Assembly (NCBI GenBank): GCA_026168455.1
Contig: CM047431.1
Span: forward strand, 53,008,029-53,072,028
Origin: Theocolax elegans
Lineage: Eukaryota > Arthropoda > Insecta > Hymenoptera > Cerocephalidae
Reading direction: 5' to 3'
DNA: 64,000 bases
Shown here: positions 21,716 through 33,597 of the stretch, in pieces
Position numbering within the stretch: position 1 is the first letter of the stretch
Layout of the letters: the number at the start of each line of letters is the position of its first letter
Position numbers and translations under genes: made by a program
The notes under the pieces: generated by a model
Databases searched by the model: none
What the model was told of the DNA's origin: nothing
Seen by the model: the letters and a program-made list of their open reading frames with translations, nothing else

Positions 21716-24700
21716 ATGACGGAAAGTGCGAATGATTTAGCAGATGGCAATAGTGGGAAAATAAACGAAAAACCGGTCATCGCCGCTAATACCGAAAAAT
21801 TGGATAACAACGAGTTGGAAATCAAAGTTTATAAACGACGATGGTGGATGCTCATTCTTTATATGTGCTTCGCTGCACTCGTTGCTGGTCAATGGATTCA
21901 ATATTCCATTATTTCAAACATCGTTTCAAAGTAAATTGTTCTCTCATTTCTCTTACTTGACATAAATTATTATTAATAATCGGAATTAGGAAAAGGTGGA
22001 TGCCCGTTAAAAATACATTGACATTCTAATACAAATGTGTATATCAAAAACTTGGATTCGTAGATATATTTTCCAGCGTTAAAAACGAAACTTTGATGAT
22101 TTATACTCGGTTTTCTCCAATTTTTTTTTTTTTTTTTCAAAAATTCGAAAACTCGTGAGTAAATAAAAAGCACACTTTTACGCTTATAATAGGCATTGTC
22201 CTTTGTAATCGATTATTAACTTTTTCTCACGCGGAACACTAAAAATAGTAATTTATGGAGATAAAGATAAAAAATTATAAATGCTACACATCACATAAAT
22301 TCAACATGGATTCGTATTAAAAATTAAGAATGTTATCAAATTTAAAAGAAATTTTTATTATTCACTCAAACTCATATTTCATTATTTAACTTCATTATCG
22401 TAATGTAAATAGTTTCATACAATAAGAGTGATATCGACGATCATTATGAATTTTTATTTTCAGAAATACATAATGCGATTAATTATTTAATTTGTTATAA
22501 TTATCGTGCATAGATTTTATCAAAAAACTAATAAAATTTAAGGGTTATTCCACTTTGAAAAAAATTATTTATCTGAATAGTCGTAATTGTAAATAATAGG
22601 TTCAAACTATAAAGGAATATTTATGAAGATCGAACTAATTTTAATTTGAAGAAAGAAATACCGTAATTTATAATTATCAAATATTTCTTAGTTTCCAACA
22701 ACGAGTTGCAATTGCAACGATTCAAACAATTATTTTATTGAATTTCCTAAAAATTTTTGTGCAAGTAACATGAGTAAAAGGTTAAAAAAACATTAAAACA
22801 ACGTTTCGTCCGCCCGATTTTGCATACCACTTCTTACAGTGTTACAAGTAATGCGAAGATAAAAAAGTAATTTATAATTAATTTGGTGTTTTTGTTTATT
22901 ATATAATATAATTTGATTAAATATACAGGTATTACAGCGTCTCGCTGGTGGCAGTTGATTGGACCTCGATGATTTTTATGCTCTACTACGGAATCTTCAT
23001 ATTTCCAGTAACTTACCTATCGGAACGAATTGGATTAAGATGGTCGTTGATCGTAGGAAGTGCGCTGTGTTCCCTAGGTTCATGGATTAAAATATTGTCA
23101 GTATCGCCTGATCGATTTTTAGTCACTTTGTTCGGACAGTCCATCGTTGCTCTATCATTGGTATTCCTTTTATACCTTATATATACGTTTGACAATTGTA
23201 TACGTAGATATATATTTTGAATGTTATATCACGCTGAACGATTAACCAATATTATGATAATTGATAGGTGATAATGTTACCGCTACCTGGACGCGTAGGA
23301 GCCAAATGGTTCGGTTCGAATCAGCTGTCGACCGCCACATCGCTCGGTGTTTTCGGTTCCCAACTTGGCGTGTCAATATCGTTTCTCTTACCACCTGTGA
23401 TAGTAAAAAATCACGAGAAAATCGAGGACATCGGTAGCGATCTTTCGTACATGTTTTGGTGGGTCGCCGTTACTTCGTCCATAATTTTCGTACTCATCGC
23501 ACTTTGTAAGTTGCCGAGAACACAATGTCACATATGATCGCGTAGTAAGGAAACAAAAAAACTTTGAATTTATTACGAAATAAAAGTTTTCCAGGAAGAA
23601 CCGAAATTACCACCGAACGAAACGCGAGCCCTGCAAAAACACGCGCATAGTGAAAATAAAGAGGGTTTTCTCGAACCATTGAAAAGGCTACTTTCCAATA
23701 AAAGTTATTTAATTCTCTGCAATTCTTACGGTCTCAACGTAGCTATTCTCAATGCGCTCGGTACACTATTGAATCAACTGTTCCTAATCCATTTCGAAGT
23801 AAGTTTACGTGGTACAACAAGGAAATAATAATAATAGTACAATGCTATTACACAGAAAAAAATTTCTGATAAATTTTACCCTGGTGTTCTAGTAAAAGTG
23901 GGACAAAGGACACAGCATAGTAAAAAAATACCCAGTTTTCAAATAAATTTTAACCAAGCAGCAGGGTAAAATTTATTTGAAAACTGGGTATTTTTTATCC
24001 TACTGTGTCCTTCGTCTCACTTTTACTAGAACACCAGGGTAAAATTTATCAGAAATTTTTCTCCGTGTACGAATATTTATATTATATTAATTTCAGAACG
24101 GTGAAGAAGACGCTGGTAAAATTGGATTGTTGATTATACTCACCGGTATGTTTGGATCCATAACCTTCGGCATTATACTTGACAAAACTCACGAATTCAA
24201 GTAAGCGCATTTTTTGTATACAAATTTATTTCGATCGATGTTATAGAATTTGAAAGAAAAAAAATCCGATTCAATGAGATTTAGTATCGCGTATATGCGA
24301 ACAGTGCGCGTCACGTGAAGTAGAAGTAAGAAAATGTGTCAAACAATTAAGTGGATTATTAAGATAACGTAATAAAAATTATTGAATATAATAGCCAATT
24401 GTTACACTATTATTACATGCAAAAGAGATTCTACTTAGATAATGAAGATATAAGCTGATAATTTATTGCTTAAATTATGTCATACAATCTTGTTCGCGCA
24501 CGTATAATTAATCGTTATTGTAATAGTGAGATTTATATATAAATGTATCTATATTAATTTTGTTCTACAGAAAAACTGCAGTTGTCGTTTACTTTTTGAC
24601 ACTGTGCGGTCAAATACTATTCGCGGTGGCTATCTTCATGGAAATCAAATGGATGGTTTACGGATCCGCTATATTCCTTGGGTAATGTTTCATACCTGAA

Positions 24701-26665
24701 GAAAAAAAAATGAATAAGAATTACCCAAGTGTTGCTGGATAAAATGCTGATGCTTCCTTGTTTATGTCCAAAAATTGACAATTTTGTTTCATATTTGCCG
24801 TAGTACACTAAGAGAAGTGAATCTTTCTGACGAATAAATATTTTTTTAACTTCTTTAAATTAAATCACCATGTATTTTTCGTATAAGGAAAATTTTCTTT
24901 AACGAGAATTATACATGGTGCCATAATTGTTAATACACATTTATTTGTCTCAAATATTCAACTACATATCAGTGTAGATATCAAAACTATTTTTTTGTAT
25001 GCATTTGACATTATTTTATAAATCGATAAATCATTAATGAATTATTATTTACAAAACAGTTATATCTATGATCAAAATATTACTTTGGTAGAAATCTTAC
25101 CATTTTTCGGTCAAAAATCCAGATTGGCCAGATTACGATAAATTCTTCTAGGTTTCAAGCTCGTCAAATTTCTACCGAGCTGTACAGTCATTTTTATCTG
25201 GCTCATTTAGTTAATTTTTAGAACAAATTTTTTATCTCCTTGTAATTACGGAAACGACGTATTATTTATGTACACGGAAAAAAATATAACATTACTTCGA
25301 GTCGATTTAAATATAGCCTAATAGGTATCAAATAGTAATAGCCTTAGTTTATCGTCTCGCCGACCTATCCTTCTACTTCGTTTCATCACTAAAAATGAGT
25401 TAATTGCAGGAAGTTAATAGGAAGATGGGTCAGCTTTTTCACAAAAAAATATTTATTAGTTATTCGAGTTATACTAACAAGGGGAGTACACGACCTCCGG
25501 GAAACGGATCTTATCCTAACTTTGGTATATCTTTTGTAATGTAGAAATATGAAGAAAGCGAAGTTATTCCGTGCCAATGACCACTTTTACGGGAGTTATT
25601 CGATATCTAATTATAATATTAGTAAAAAATACTTCCACTTTGGTCGTTTATAACTCAAAAAGAAATAGAGATAGGCACTCAAACCAAAAAACAGAAGAAA
25701 GTTGAGTTCAAGTAGATATGGTTTGAGAAAAAAGAAGCTCAATTTGCTCTATTTGGAGTAAAGTTATAAAGAAAATAAGAAGTTGAAGATATTTTAACCA
25801 AAATTTAATATCAAAAGTTTATTGTATATTATATTTATTGTTTCTTTTAGCCCAAAATTCTTCAATTTCTTATTTTTTATATAACTTTGCTCCAAATTAA
25901 GCAATTTTAGCTTCTTTTTTTTTAATTATATCTACTTGAACTCAACTTTCTTTTGGTTTTTGGTTCGACTGTCCATTTTTATTTATTTCGGAGTTATATA
26001 AGCGATTAAGATGGAAGTAATTTTTATTGAAATTATTATTAGATATCGAATAACTTTCGTCAATGTGGCCATTGGCAAACAATAACCTGGCTTTCTTCAT
26101 ATTTCTACATTACAAAAGATATACCAAAGTTAGGATAAGATCCGTTTCCTGGAGGTCATGTACTTCCCTTATAAGTTTTGTTTTTGGCTTAAATACTAAA
26201 CTATATATACGCTTACCAAAATCAATCAACCTATAGAACCCTAAAATCTTTGGTCATCGTAGTGTTATATTTTTTTCTATGTAGACAAAGTTGAATTTTT
26301 CTTTATAATTGTTACACATTTGTTTTCACACATTTAGATTCTTCATGTCCGGTTACTTAGCCTTGGGCTACGAAATGGCAGCGGAATACACGTATCCGGA
26401 ATCAGAAGCAAATTCAGGAGGTATTCTAAACATAACGAACAACGTTTACGGTATCATAATCATCCTAATACTCGAAGTAGTCCTCGAACATTATGGTGAC
26501 ATACCTGTTCACGTGATATTTTGCTTGGCACTATTGATCGGTTTGATACTAACGATCCTAACCAAGGACGAGCAAAGGCGTCAGGACGCTCGGAAAAACG
26601 CAACGTTGTACATTGGAGTATCCCAGTCGGACACCAAAGATAAAGAACAAATTGTTAACCCGTAA
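21716..26665 (+). CDS. FLVCR-family (SLC49A1/2-like) MFS transporter, complete
   Basis: This is a host membrane transporter related to FLVCR1/FLVCR2. Family members have been linked to heme export and, more recently, choline/ethanolamine uptake; the substrate here is inferred from family only. Seven coding exons are 21716-21930, 22929-23160, 23268-23505, 23587-23798, 24097-24200, 24571-24681 and 26338-26665, together 1440 nt (479 aa plus TAA). The ATG at 21716 opens a 40-residue polar cytosolic tail, followed by KRRWWMLILY and TM1. Diagnostic stretches are AGQWIQYSIISNIV, VDWTSMIFMLYYGIF, the motif-A-like loop YLSERIGLRWSL, GAKWFGSNQLSTATSLGVFGSQLG, and SGYLALGYEMAAEYTYPESEANSGG in the C-terminal half. 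The Trp in GQWIQY matches the aromatic that lines the substrate pocket in FLVCR structures. The acceptor of exon 4 is taken at 23586 because the nearer AG at 23593 would create a stop. Introns 4 and 6 contain inverted-repeat elements. Confidence 0.93.
23850..24069. mobile_element. Palindromic hairpin element P2, FLVCR intron 4
   Basis: Arms of about 105 bases are over 90 percent complementary; they share TTCTGATAAATTTTACCCTG, GTTCTAGTAAAAGTG and ATACCCAGTTTTCAAATAAA. Ends are ACACAGAAAAAAA and TTTTTCTCCGTGTAC. The right end sits about 27 bases before the acceptor of exon 5, so it may overlap the branch-point region. Confidence 0.88.
25084..25180. mobile_element. Short CCCTRGTAGAAAT-type remnant in FLVCR intron 6
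   Basis: TTTGGTAGAAATCTTACC faces AAATTTCTACCGAG about 80 bases away. The core ends resemble the family at 9178 and 11156, but the outer bases are degenerate. Low-confidence remnant. Confidence 0.35.
25487..26166. mobile_element. CTCCGGGAAACGGAT-family inverted-repeat element H1, FLVCR intron 6
   Basis: Ends GACCTCCGGGAAACGGATCT and AGATCCGTTTCCTGGAGGTC form a terminal inverted repeat. Complementarity extends through CCTAACTTTGGTATATCTTTT, AATATGAAGAAAGC and TTCGATATCTAA. Total about 680 bp. A looser pair of TACACGGAAAAAAATATAAC-type ends at about 25270 and 26285 surrounds it, suggesting nested insertion. Confidence 0.8.
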
Positions 26666-26688
26666 CTATGCTCATAACCTAATGCCCT

Positions 26689-27461
26689 GGTAGAAATGAA
26701 TGTATTTAAATGTATTTAAAGTGGTCAGATTCCCACACGCATAAACATGTTCGATTAAAAATTACTATACTCTTTAGGAAAGGCAGGACAAACTGTCAGA
26801 ATAAGAAAAAATTGTTATACTGTGTGATAAAATTTAATACAAGTTGCTATCATATATTAGTATATATATATATTAAATTTTACCATACAGTATAGCAATT
26901 TTTTCTCATTCTGGCAGTTTGTTCTGTCTTTCCTAAAGAGTATAGTAATTTTTAATCGAACATTTTTCTCCGTGCAGGAAATGGATATGAAAAGTAGTGT
27001 ATTATACAAATTATTTCTCATTTTATTAAATCAACATATAATCTCGAATTCATTTCAATTTAGTTAAGCCAATACTTATAACACTCTAAACTCTGAATTT
27101 CCTATTAATTAGGATCAGTCACTAGATTGTTAACGTACATTTCTTATTGTTTTCGACTTTAAAACAATATTTCTAACATTGGAATGAAATTTGCCAAAAA
27201 ACATTTTTAATGTCTTTTTAATCGCTTTGTGCATTTCGTTTTGACTTTCTTAATTAAAGTCATTTTTCTAAGCTTAAAAATCCCTTACAAATAGACCATT
27301 GTAATAGAATATTTGCTGATTTCATTCTAGTAAATGGAAGTAAGCAATGAGAAGAAACACGTTTAACCACAAAGAAAAAAGTGTCAATATATTTTTTACC
27401 CATTTCTATTCGAAATGACCATTACACACTTAACAAACGTAATCCATTTCTACCAGGGTCT
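26689..27461. mobile_element. CCCTRGTAGAAAT-family MITE directly after the FLVCR stop
   Basis: Ends CCCTGGTAGAAATG (26689) and CATTTCTACCAGGG (27446-27461) are perfect inverted terminal repeats. It starts 24 bases after the FLVCR stop codon and contains palindromic element P3. It very likely forms part of the FLVCR 3' UTR unless polyadenylation is immediate. Confidence 0.75.
26735..26978. mobile_element. Palindromic hairpin element P3, nested in the post-FLVCR MITE
   Basis: Arms share ATGTTCGATTAAAAATTACT, ATACTCTTTAGGAAAG and GAAAAAATTG in inverted order around a TA-rich centre at about 26865. The right end TTTTTCTCCGTGCAGG is canonical; the left end is degraded (CACACGCATAAACATG). Confidence 0.85.
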
Positions 27462-27469
27462 ACACATTG

Positions 27470-30400
27470 TCAAACGCGTGGCGTGTAATTAATTTAAGTC
27501 AATCATCATTATTTCCTAAGTATAAAAAAAAAATCATCGCAGCCTCGATTAAGTATATAAGTTTAACTATTTTCCAAACGTTCGATAGAGGTGTATATAT
27601 GCTTGGAAACTCGTCAAAAGTATGCTATTACACACAGTGGATCAGCGTCGATGCATTCTCCTATGTTCGAACCAATCTAATTTCCGTCACAGGAAATTGC
27701 GTTTTCCACTTACTTGCGGGATATATGCGACGCTTCTTCCGTTTTGACCAACGTTATACGTTATTTTAAACCGACCGCGAACTTTATTATCATTACTTTT
27801 TTATTATTGACCGTACAACTTTTTAATACTTGTCTGCGCATTATTTTATTGTATTCTATAATTCTACTATTTTATTGAACTCGTCTACCGAGCGTTGTTT
27901 TAGAATATACCGATGGAAAAGTAGTTAACTATATATATATTCGTCGAATTAACCCTAAAAATCATGAAATTAATAGAAAGAAAGTAAATTAAAAATTTTT
28001 ATTGCACACGAATATGTGCATTTTAAGACCATTTACTTCATTAAATAATCAGATATTAATAAGATAAGTTGAAAAAGAAATACATTTTTTAGAGGACCTT
28101 ATGACTTTAAGGGTTATACAATGTGCTTTTCCAATGAATGTAATTATGATATAAACGTTGTTCCTTCCTAAACACTGTGTATTGTACGCACAACACTGCA
28201 TTGTTGCTCGCTCACAGGCGTCAAATTTCAGGAAAATGTATAATCGACGTTGTAAGTATACCGATGCTCTTGAAACAGCTCTTAGACGATTCGACTAAAT
28301 TTAACAATCTCTTCCAACACCTGGGACTCGTTCGCGTTGTTGATCTCTCGCATATTTCTTTAAATATTTTCCTCTAGTCTTTTCACTTTTATATATACCC
28401 TGTACACCGTACTGTATATATATAGATATATATCCACCACAATCTCATTCACTTTTCATAATAAGCTACTTACTTATTTCTTTCTTGATCATTAACCGAG
28501 ATATGCCAAGTAAATAAAATCCCTCTATAGACTCTTGTGCCAAATTAGCGATTAAACTCTATTTTAATTGTACAGTAAAATTCATTATTTTAAACATATT
28601 TTCAAAATTCTCTATATGGACAAAAATTTGGTTTCTTAGTTTTGAATAAATATTATACCTCTTCCGTATATATATAATTGTTCAACGAAATTTAATCCGT
28701 CATAATAGTTGTAAGGAAAATCGTTACAATTTTTACCGTGCTGTCACGACAACTATTATTATAAAAATATTATTTCCTGTTATACATGTATATTTTATAG
28801 CATTTTCACATCATAGGTATTATGGCGAAATTTAAGATAAATCATGAATTTTGAATGAGGTGTTTGACGACACACCTCGCAAAAGATATTTTAACAGATT
28901 TTATGATCAAATTAATTATTATATATTTTATAAATGTTAATAAATATATTAAAATTTAATAAATACTATACCTCTTTCTTCCCTATAGACTCTACGACGA
29001 TATACGCATTGATCAACGTGGTTAATTTGTTATCGACAGTGCGATTATAATTAATAACTAATCAGAAAATATAACAGTATGTGCAAGAAGATGTATCGAG
29101 TGTTCACCGTTTATCCACAATTCATATAGTGTGCTTAATTTCAGGCAAAAATATCATTGTGTTTTCGAGAAACATCCCTTACATCGTTTTATTAATTAAT
29201 TAATTAAAATTGACTATGAGATCCCCTGATATCTGCATCTATTTTTTGCTACGTTTTTTTCGCTTCCTTTTAACTTTTAACCATAGATATTGTATAATAA
29301 AAATGACCTTGATATAACTGTAAACCCGATCGGATTCGCGACAGCGTAAAATTGACGTAAAATAATTTGTATAATGAATACGCACAGATATCTATATGCA
29401 TAATAAAATAAACGTATTAATAAAAAAAACATATCGACGTTTAATGGATATGTAAATCTATTTATTTCTGTGAGATAAATAATAATTTGTGGATAGATTA
29501 GGAGGAAGGTAAGCTAGGTTTTTTTCTGAACGCGACACTCGACTTGGAATTATAAACTAATATCAATGCTTAAAACTAAGAAAGGATCCAAATACGCTTG
29601 CACTACAAGCATACTGTGCACACGTGATTATAAGAAAATGGACAGATAGAAAAGTCATTTGGATTGATGAGGTACGCGCAGTAGGCCATATCACAAAACC
29701 TTTCTTTTCTCACATTTGCCCAATATTCAAGCTAGTCGAGTAATTTTTGTACATAATGTATTTTATTTTATTATGTGTATTATTTTAGTCCAACAATATA
29801 TGTATGAATACTTGTTTTAAACAAGCTGTAAAATAGCTATTTCTAACCACAATTATTAAAAAATTCTATCAGGCATATATCATCGTGAATTGATGAACAG
29901 CTGACATTGTAGAAAACGGTGAAATTTGTAAGAAGGAAGCCATTAAAATTAAGGAAACAAAAAGTAACTGAATTTCGTCGTATCAAAGGAATGTAAAATA
30001 TATAGATGTAAGTGCAACGATCGACACTGAAAAGTGGGAAAATAATAGCTCGATCAGCAAGTAGCGCATATAGAAGGGAAGTCGTATAAAGTAGGTCTTG
30101 CTCCGACACGGCCTTGGCGACGGCTTTGCGACACTCCCTCTATATATTTCTTTTCCGTTCTTATCATCCGCTTATATATACACGAGGGACTCTCCGAAAA
30201 AAGCTTGACGACTCCCTGACATTCCACCGCACTATCAACGGGATGTGCAACTTTTTCATTTACTTCTGGGACTCCATATATGTCATTCGCGAGAATCATC
30301 AATTTACTCAACGCTGTCACATTTCGAACGGTATACGCCGATTTTAAATCCGCGTGCCGTTATCGGAAAATTTTGTAAAGTCATATATATATGGGTATAT

Positions 30401-32030
30401 ATATTACGATCGATTTTCTGTAACGTTCATTTATAATTGAGACTGCGTTGTGATCAAGTTAAAGTTGCACCGAAATGAAAAAAAAGAAAGGGGGGGGGGG
30501 GAAATTCCACGAACTGGTAGTAAATTGTGTGTAAGCCGCTTGAACATCGTTCAGTAAGGATCACAGTGTGCACGAAGAAAATTCCGAATTTTCTTTTGTT
30601 TCCTCTGGTATACGAATTTAGTTGGATTATTATTGCGATGTACCTTTTGTATTTTGAAAAATCAATGCACGTTTCCTTACTCTCCCGGTGGCTCGCTTTA
30701 ACCAACTAGATAAAAGATGACATCACCAACGCAATATTCTTACGTACTTACGAGAGTTGTGTATTATATACCTTGTACCCGACTTACTCCTCGGTACTAT
30801 TGGACGTATCGATTTTAATTATTCACTCGAACAAACTTGGGGAAACTTCGTTATTGTTGCGTAGTAAATTAATTTGTTTTTGACAAACGTATCTATTAAA
30901 TGTCGATAAATAATCAATATTTTATTGTATTAAAAGTTTATTTTTTCAACTAAACTTCTACATATATACGTTGAAATAATTAATTAACGTTGTGTACTTT
31001 TTTTGTAAAGTTTGAAACGATACGAATGTGCTGTACGTATGCATTGTTCGTTCTAGTTTCATATAAATATATAATGAACAATTTGTAACTTCTAGTATGA
31101 CGATTATTCACGCTATTTATGGTTAATTTGAATGATGATTGATATAATTTTTATCGATCCGAAAAAGGTGAAGGGCTTGGAAAAATTGAAAATTCTATTT
31201 GTTTTACACAAGTCCTGATAAATAAATATATATAAAAACTGTTTTGTAAATAAATAGAATTGGATTATTCGTATTTTCAAACTGTAGTTTAACATTGAGG
31301 AATGAACTGGCTAGTTCGTAATAATAACTGACGAAGCACTATTTAAATCATTTATTTCTGTTCTGAAAGTTTAAATTTATGATTTTCATTGATATTCCAA
31401 AATGTTTTTTAAAAATGTTGTTTTGCCGCTGTTGAACGTACGTATAAGAAAGTTTTACGAAAAGAGATGCCATACAAAAAATACAAAAATACTATGTGCT
31501 TCGGAGATATCGACTAAAACACATATTTTTATTGATTTTATATTTATATTTTACTTTATATTAATATACGAACTTCCATATAAAATATCCACGTCAACTT
31601 TTTCATCTGCTTTTATTACTTTGAACGATACAAATCCTAAACTATATGATTTACTTTCAATTACATTAAGATAATCGCCGATTATTAGCAATGAATTCTG
31701 ATGCTTATAAAAATAACACATATCGGCTTGCTAGTGCCTAGTACATATTTCACGCATCGGAAAAGAGATATCAGTAATTCAAAAATTTGTAATAGCAGAT
31801 TTGCAAATGATAAAATATATACATATGCATGATGTATTAAATCTAATCAACAAATAGTACTGCACGCATACAGTGTATCATAGATATTTACCGTCTTTAT
31901 CATATGTGATAATAGTACAAATTGGATCGTTTGATCTTTCGTGATCGTTGCTTGCAGACGATTAATATTGGTTCTACGATTATACACCCTCTTCCAAAGA
32001 TAACCATTTTACTATTACTCGTCAAAATCG
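27470..32030. other. 4.5-kb gene-poor stretch
   Basis: No recognisable protein is seen. It contains a G12 run at 30490-30501 and small less AT-rich patches at about 28190-28370, 30050-30330 and 30530-30700, with unassigned open frames. It could hold FLVCR 3' UTR sequence, a lncRNA or exons of a gene I cannot recognise. Confidence 0.4.
30054..30320 (-). other. Unassigned 88-codon ORF with TATA-like element inside
   Basis: The minus-strand frame has a balanced amino-acid composition (for example NDIYGVPEVNEKVAHPVDSA) in a locally less AT-rich stretch. I do not recognise a family. A TATATATAAGCGG string on the same strand at about 30166-30178 would make the region a promoter instead. Either reading is weak. 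Confidence 0.2.
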
Positions 32031-32034
32031 TCAA

Positions 32035-33597
32035 ACTGTTTAAAAACGCTATTAGGTTAAGTACACGCTGAATATATATATTTGTATTTGTTATAAAATT
32101 TTTAGGTGTTAAAAATAATTTGCCTAAGAGTTATTCCACCATGAAAAATGGAAATTTTTCAATTTTTAGAAAAATTACTATTTTCAAAGCCATTTATCTC
32201 AAAATCTATTGATTTTTTTGAAAAAACATTAAAAACAACTTTTGTTCAAAATAATCTTTAGAACTTATCTACCTGGGTTACAATTCTTAATTTTAAAATC
32301 TCGAAGAAATATAACGCCCGGAAATATTGAATATCAAAAAAAGGCGACCACGCCACAATCGATTTTGATCTAACACCGCTCAAAAGATCACATTTTTCGC
32401 GAGCTTTCGAATGGCGGTGGTTAGATTATTGGCCAAGACCGTTGGTGTAAGTTATACCCCATAAACCTCATAAAATCACTCATTTTCATGTATTTTAGGG
32501 CATTTATCTCAAAATCTATTGATTTTTTTGAAAAAACAATTAAAAACAACTTTTGTTTTAAAGGGCTTTAAACAATATAAATTTTTCTAAAAAATGATAT
32601 ATATATATTTGTATTTAGACATACAATTTGTATTTAGAATTGTTTTTTCTTTTTTAGAGAAAATCATTACAGCTAGAGTCAATAATGCATACCTCGTTTA
32701 AATGATGTACACCAATTTTCTCAGATTTGTAATTGTATAGTTTGCATATAGATTTTGTTTTTATTAAAAATATAATTTTTTTCTTTAAATGTTACTCTCC
32801 CATATTATCAAATATATCAGTTAATGGTTGTTCAGATTATCTCTTTGGTATACTAGCAATTGTAATTTCTTAAATACCCCACCAATTTGAACACAACATT
32901 CCCTTTAAGAATAGCGAGAAAGGTGTATGTCGAAATTGTCTTTCTCGTTTGGTATAAAAAATGATGATTGCGCGCGTAAGATAAAAACCTGACCGCATAT
33001 TCTTGAAAATATTTCACGTACACACCTATTTTACGTAAGATATTACTTTACGCGCGCACGTTACTTTGTCTCCTTGCTCATAAACAAATAACATTTTTTA
33101 TTAAAAAAAATAGAGAAGTAGAAGAAGAAGAAACATACACGTGAATTAGAATTACGTCGGATCTACGTCACTGTTACGCCGTGCGCAGTTGACTCACGCG
33201 CATTTCATCCGTGCAACACTCTCGGTTTCTTTTTTTTCCATTTGAGGTACATGTATATGTATATGTATATTATATATATATACATCCGTCGTTTATATTT
33301 GGATTATCAACGTTGAAATTGAAGCTATACACCTCGTTCACACAATGATCAAATTTGAACGTTTGCGAGTAATTTTCTTTTTTCTCTCAATTATTTCTGA
33401 TAATATGTCGGCAGTGTGCATTAAACTGAGACATCGGTAAATATTGTACACTGTGTGGTTACCGATTTCTACTGCAAATATATCTCTGTTGATATATTTA
33501 ATGACGTCTTGTTTTGTAGGTTTTCGCGCGCCAACAGTTGCAATCGAATTTTTAATATTTCATTAATTGCATCTCTGTATGCATAATTACTCAGTCA
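32035..33597 (+). repeat. Tandem duplication D1, left copy
   Basis: Matches 33598-35413 from AACTGTTTAAAAACGCTATT to GCATAATTACTCAGT. Divergence outside indels is well under 1 percent. The embedded GGGCTATTTCACG element lacks both terminal repeats in this copy. The GAA tract is shorter than in the right copy (about 33113-33131). Confidence 0.93.
32093..32600 (+). mobile_element. GGGCTATTTCACG-family MITE lacking both termini
   Basis: Interior of the same insertion as at 33663-34403, but the first roughly 97 bases and the last roughly 165 bases are absent. The flanking D1 sequence joins directly. Confidence 0.85.

Noticed and set aside
21716..26665. Viral origin suggested by the FLVCR family name
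   Set aside because: The name refers to a cellular receptor; the gene is an ordinary intron-containing host transporter. No endogenous viral sequence was recognised in the window.
27467..27769. 100-codon plus-strand ORF after FLVCR
   Set aside because: Composition is ordinary AT-rich translation; no start context, splice signal or family resemblance.
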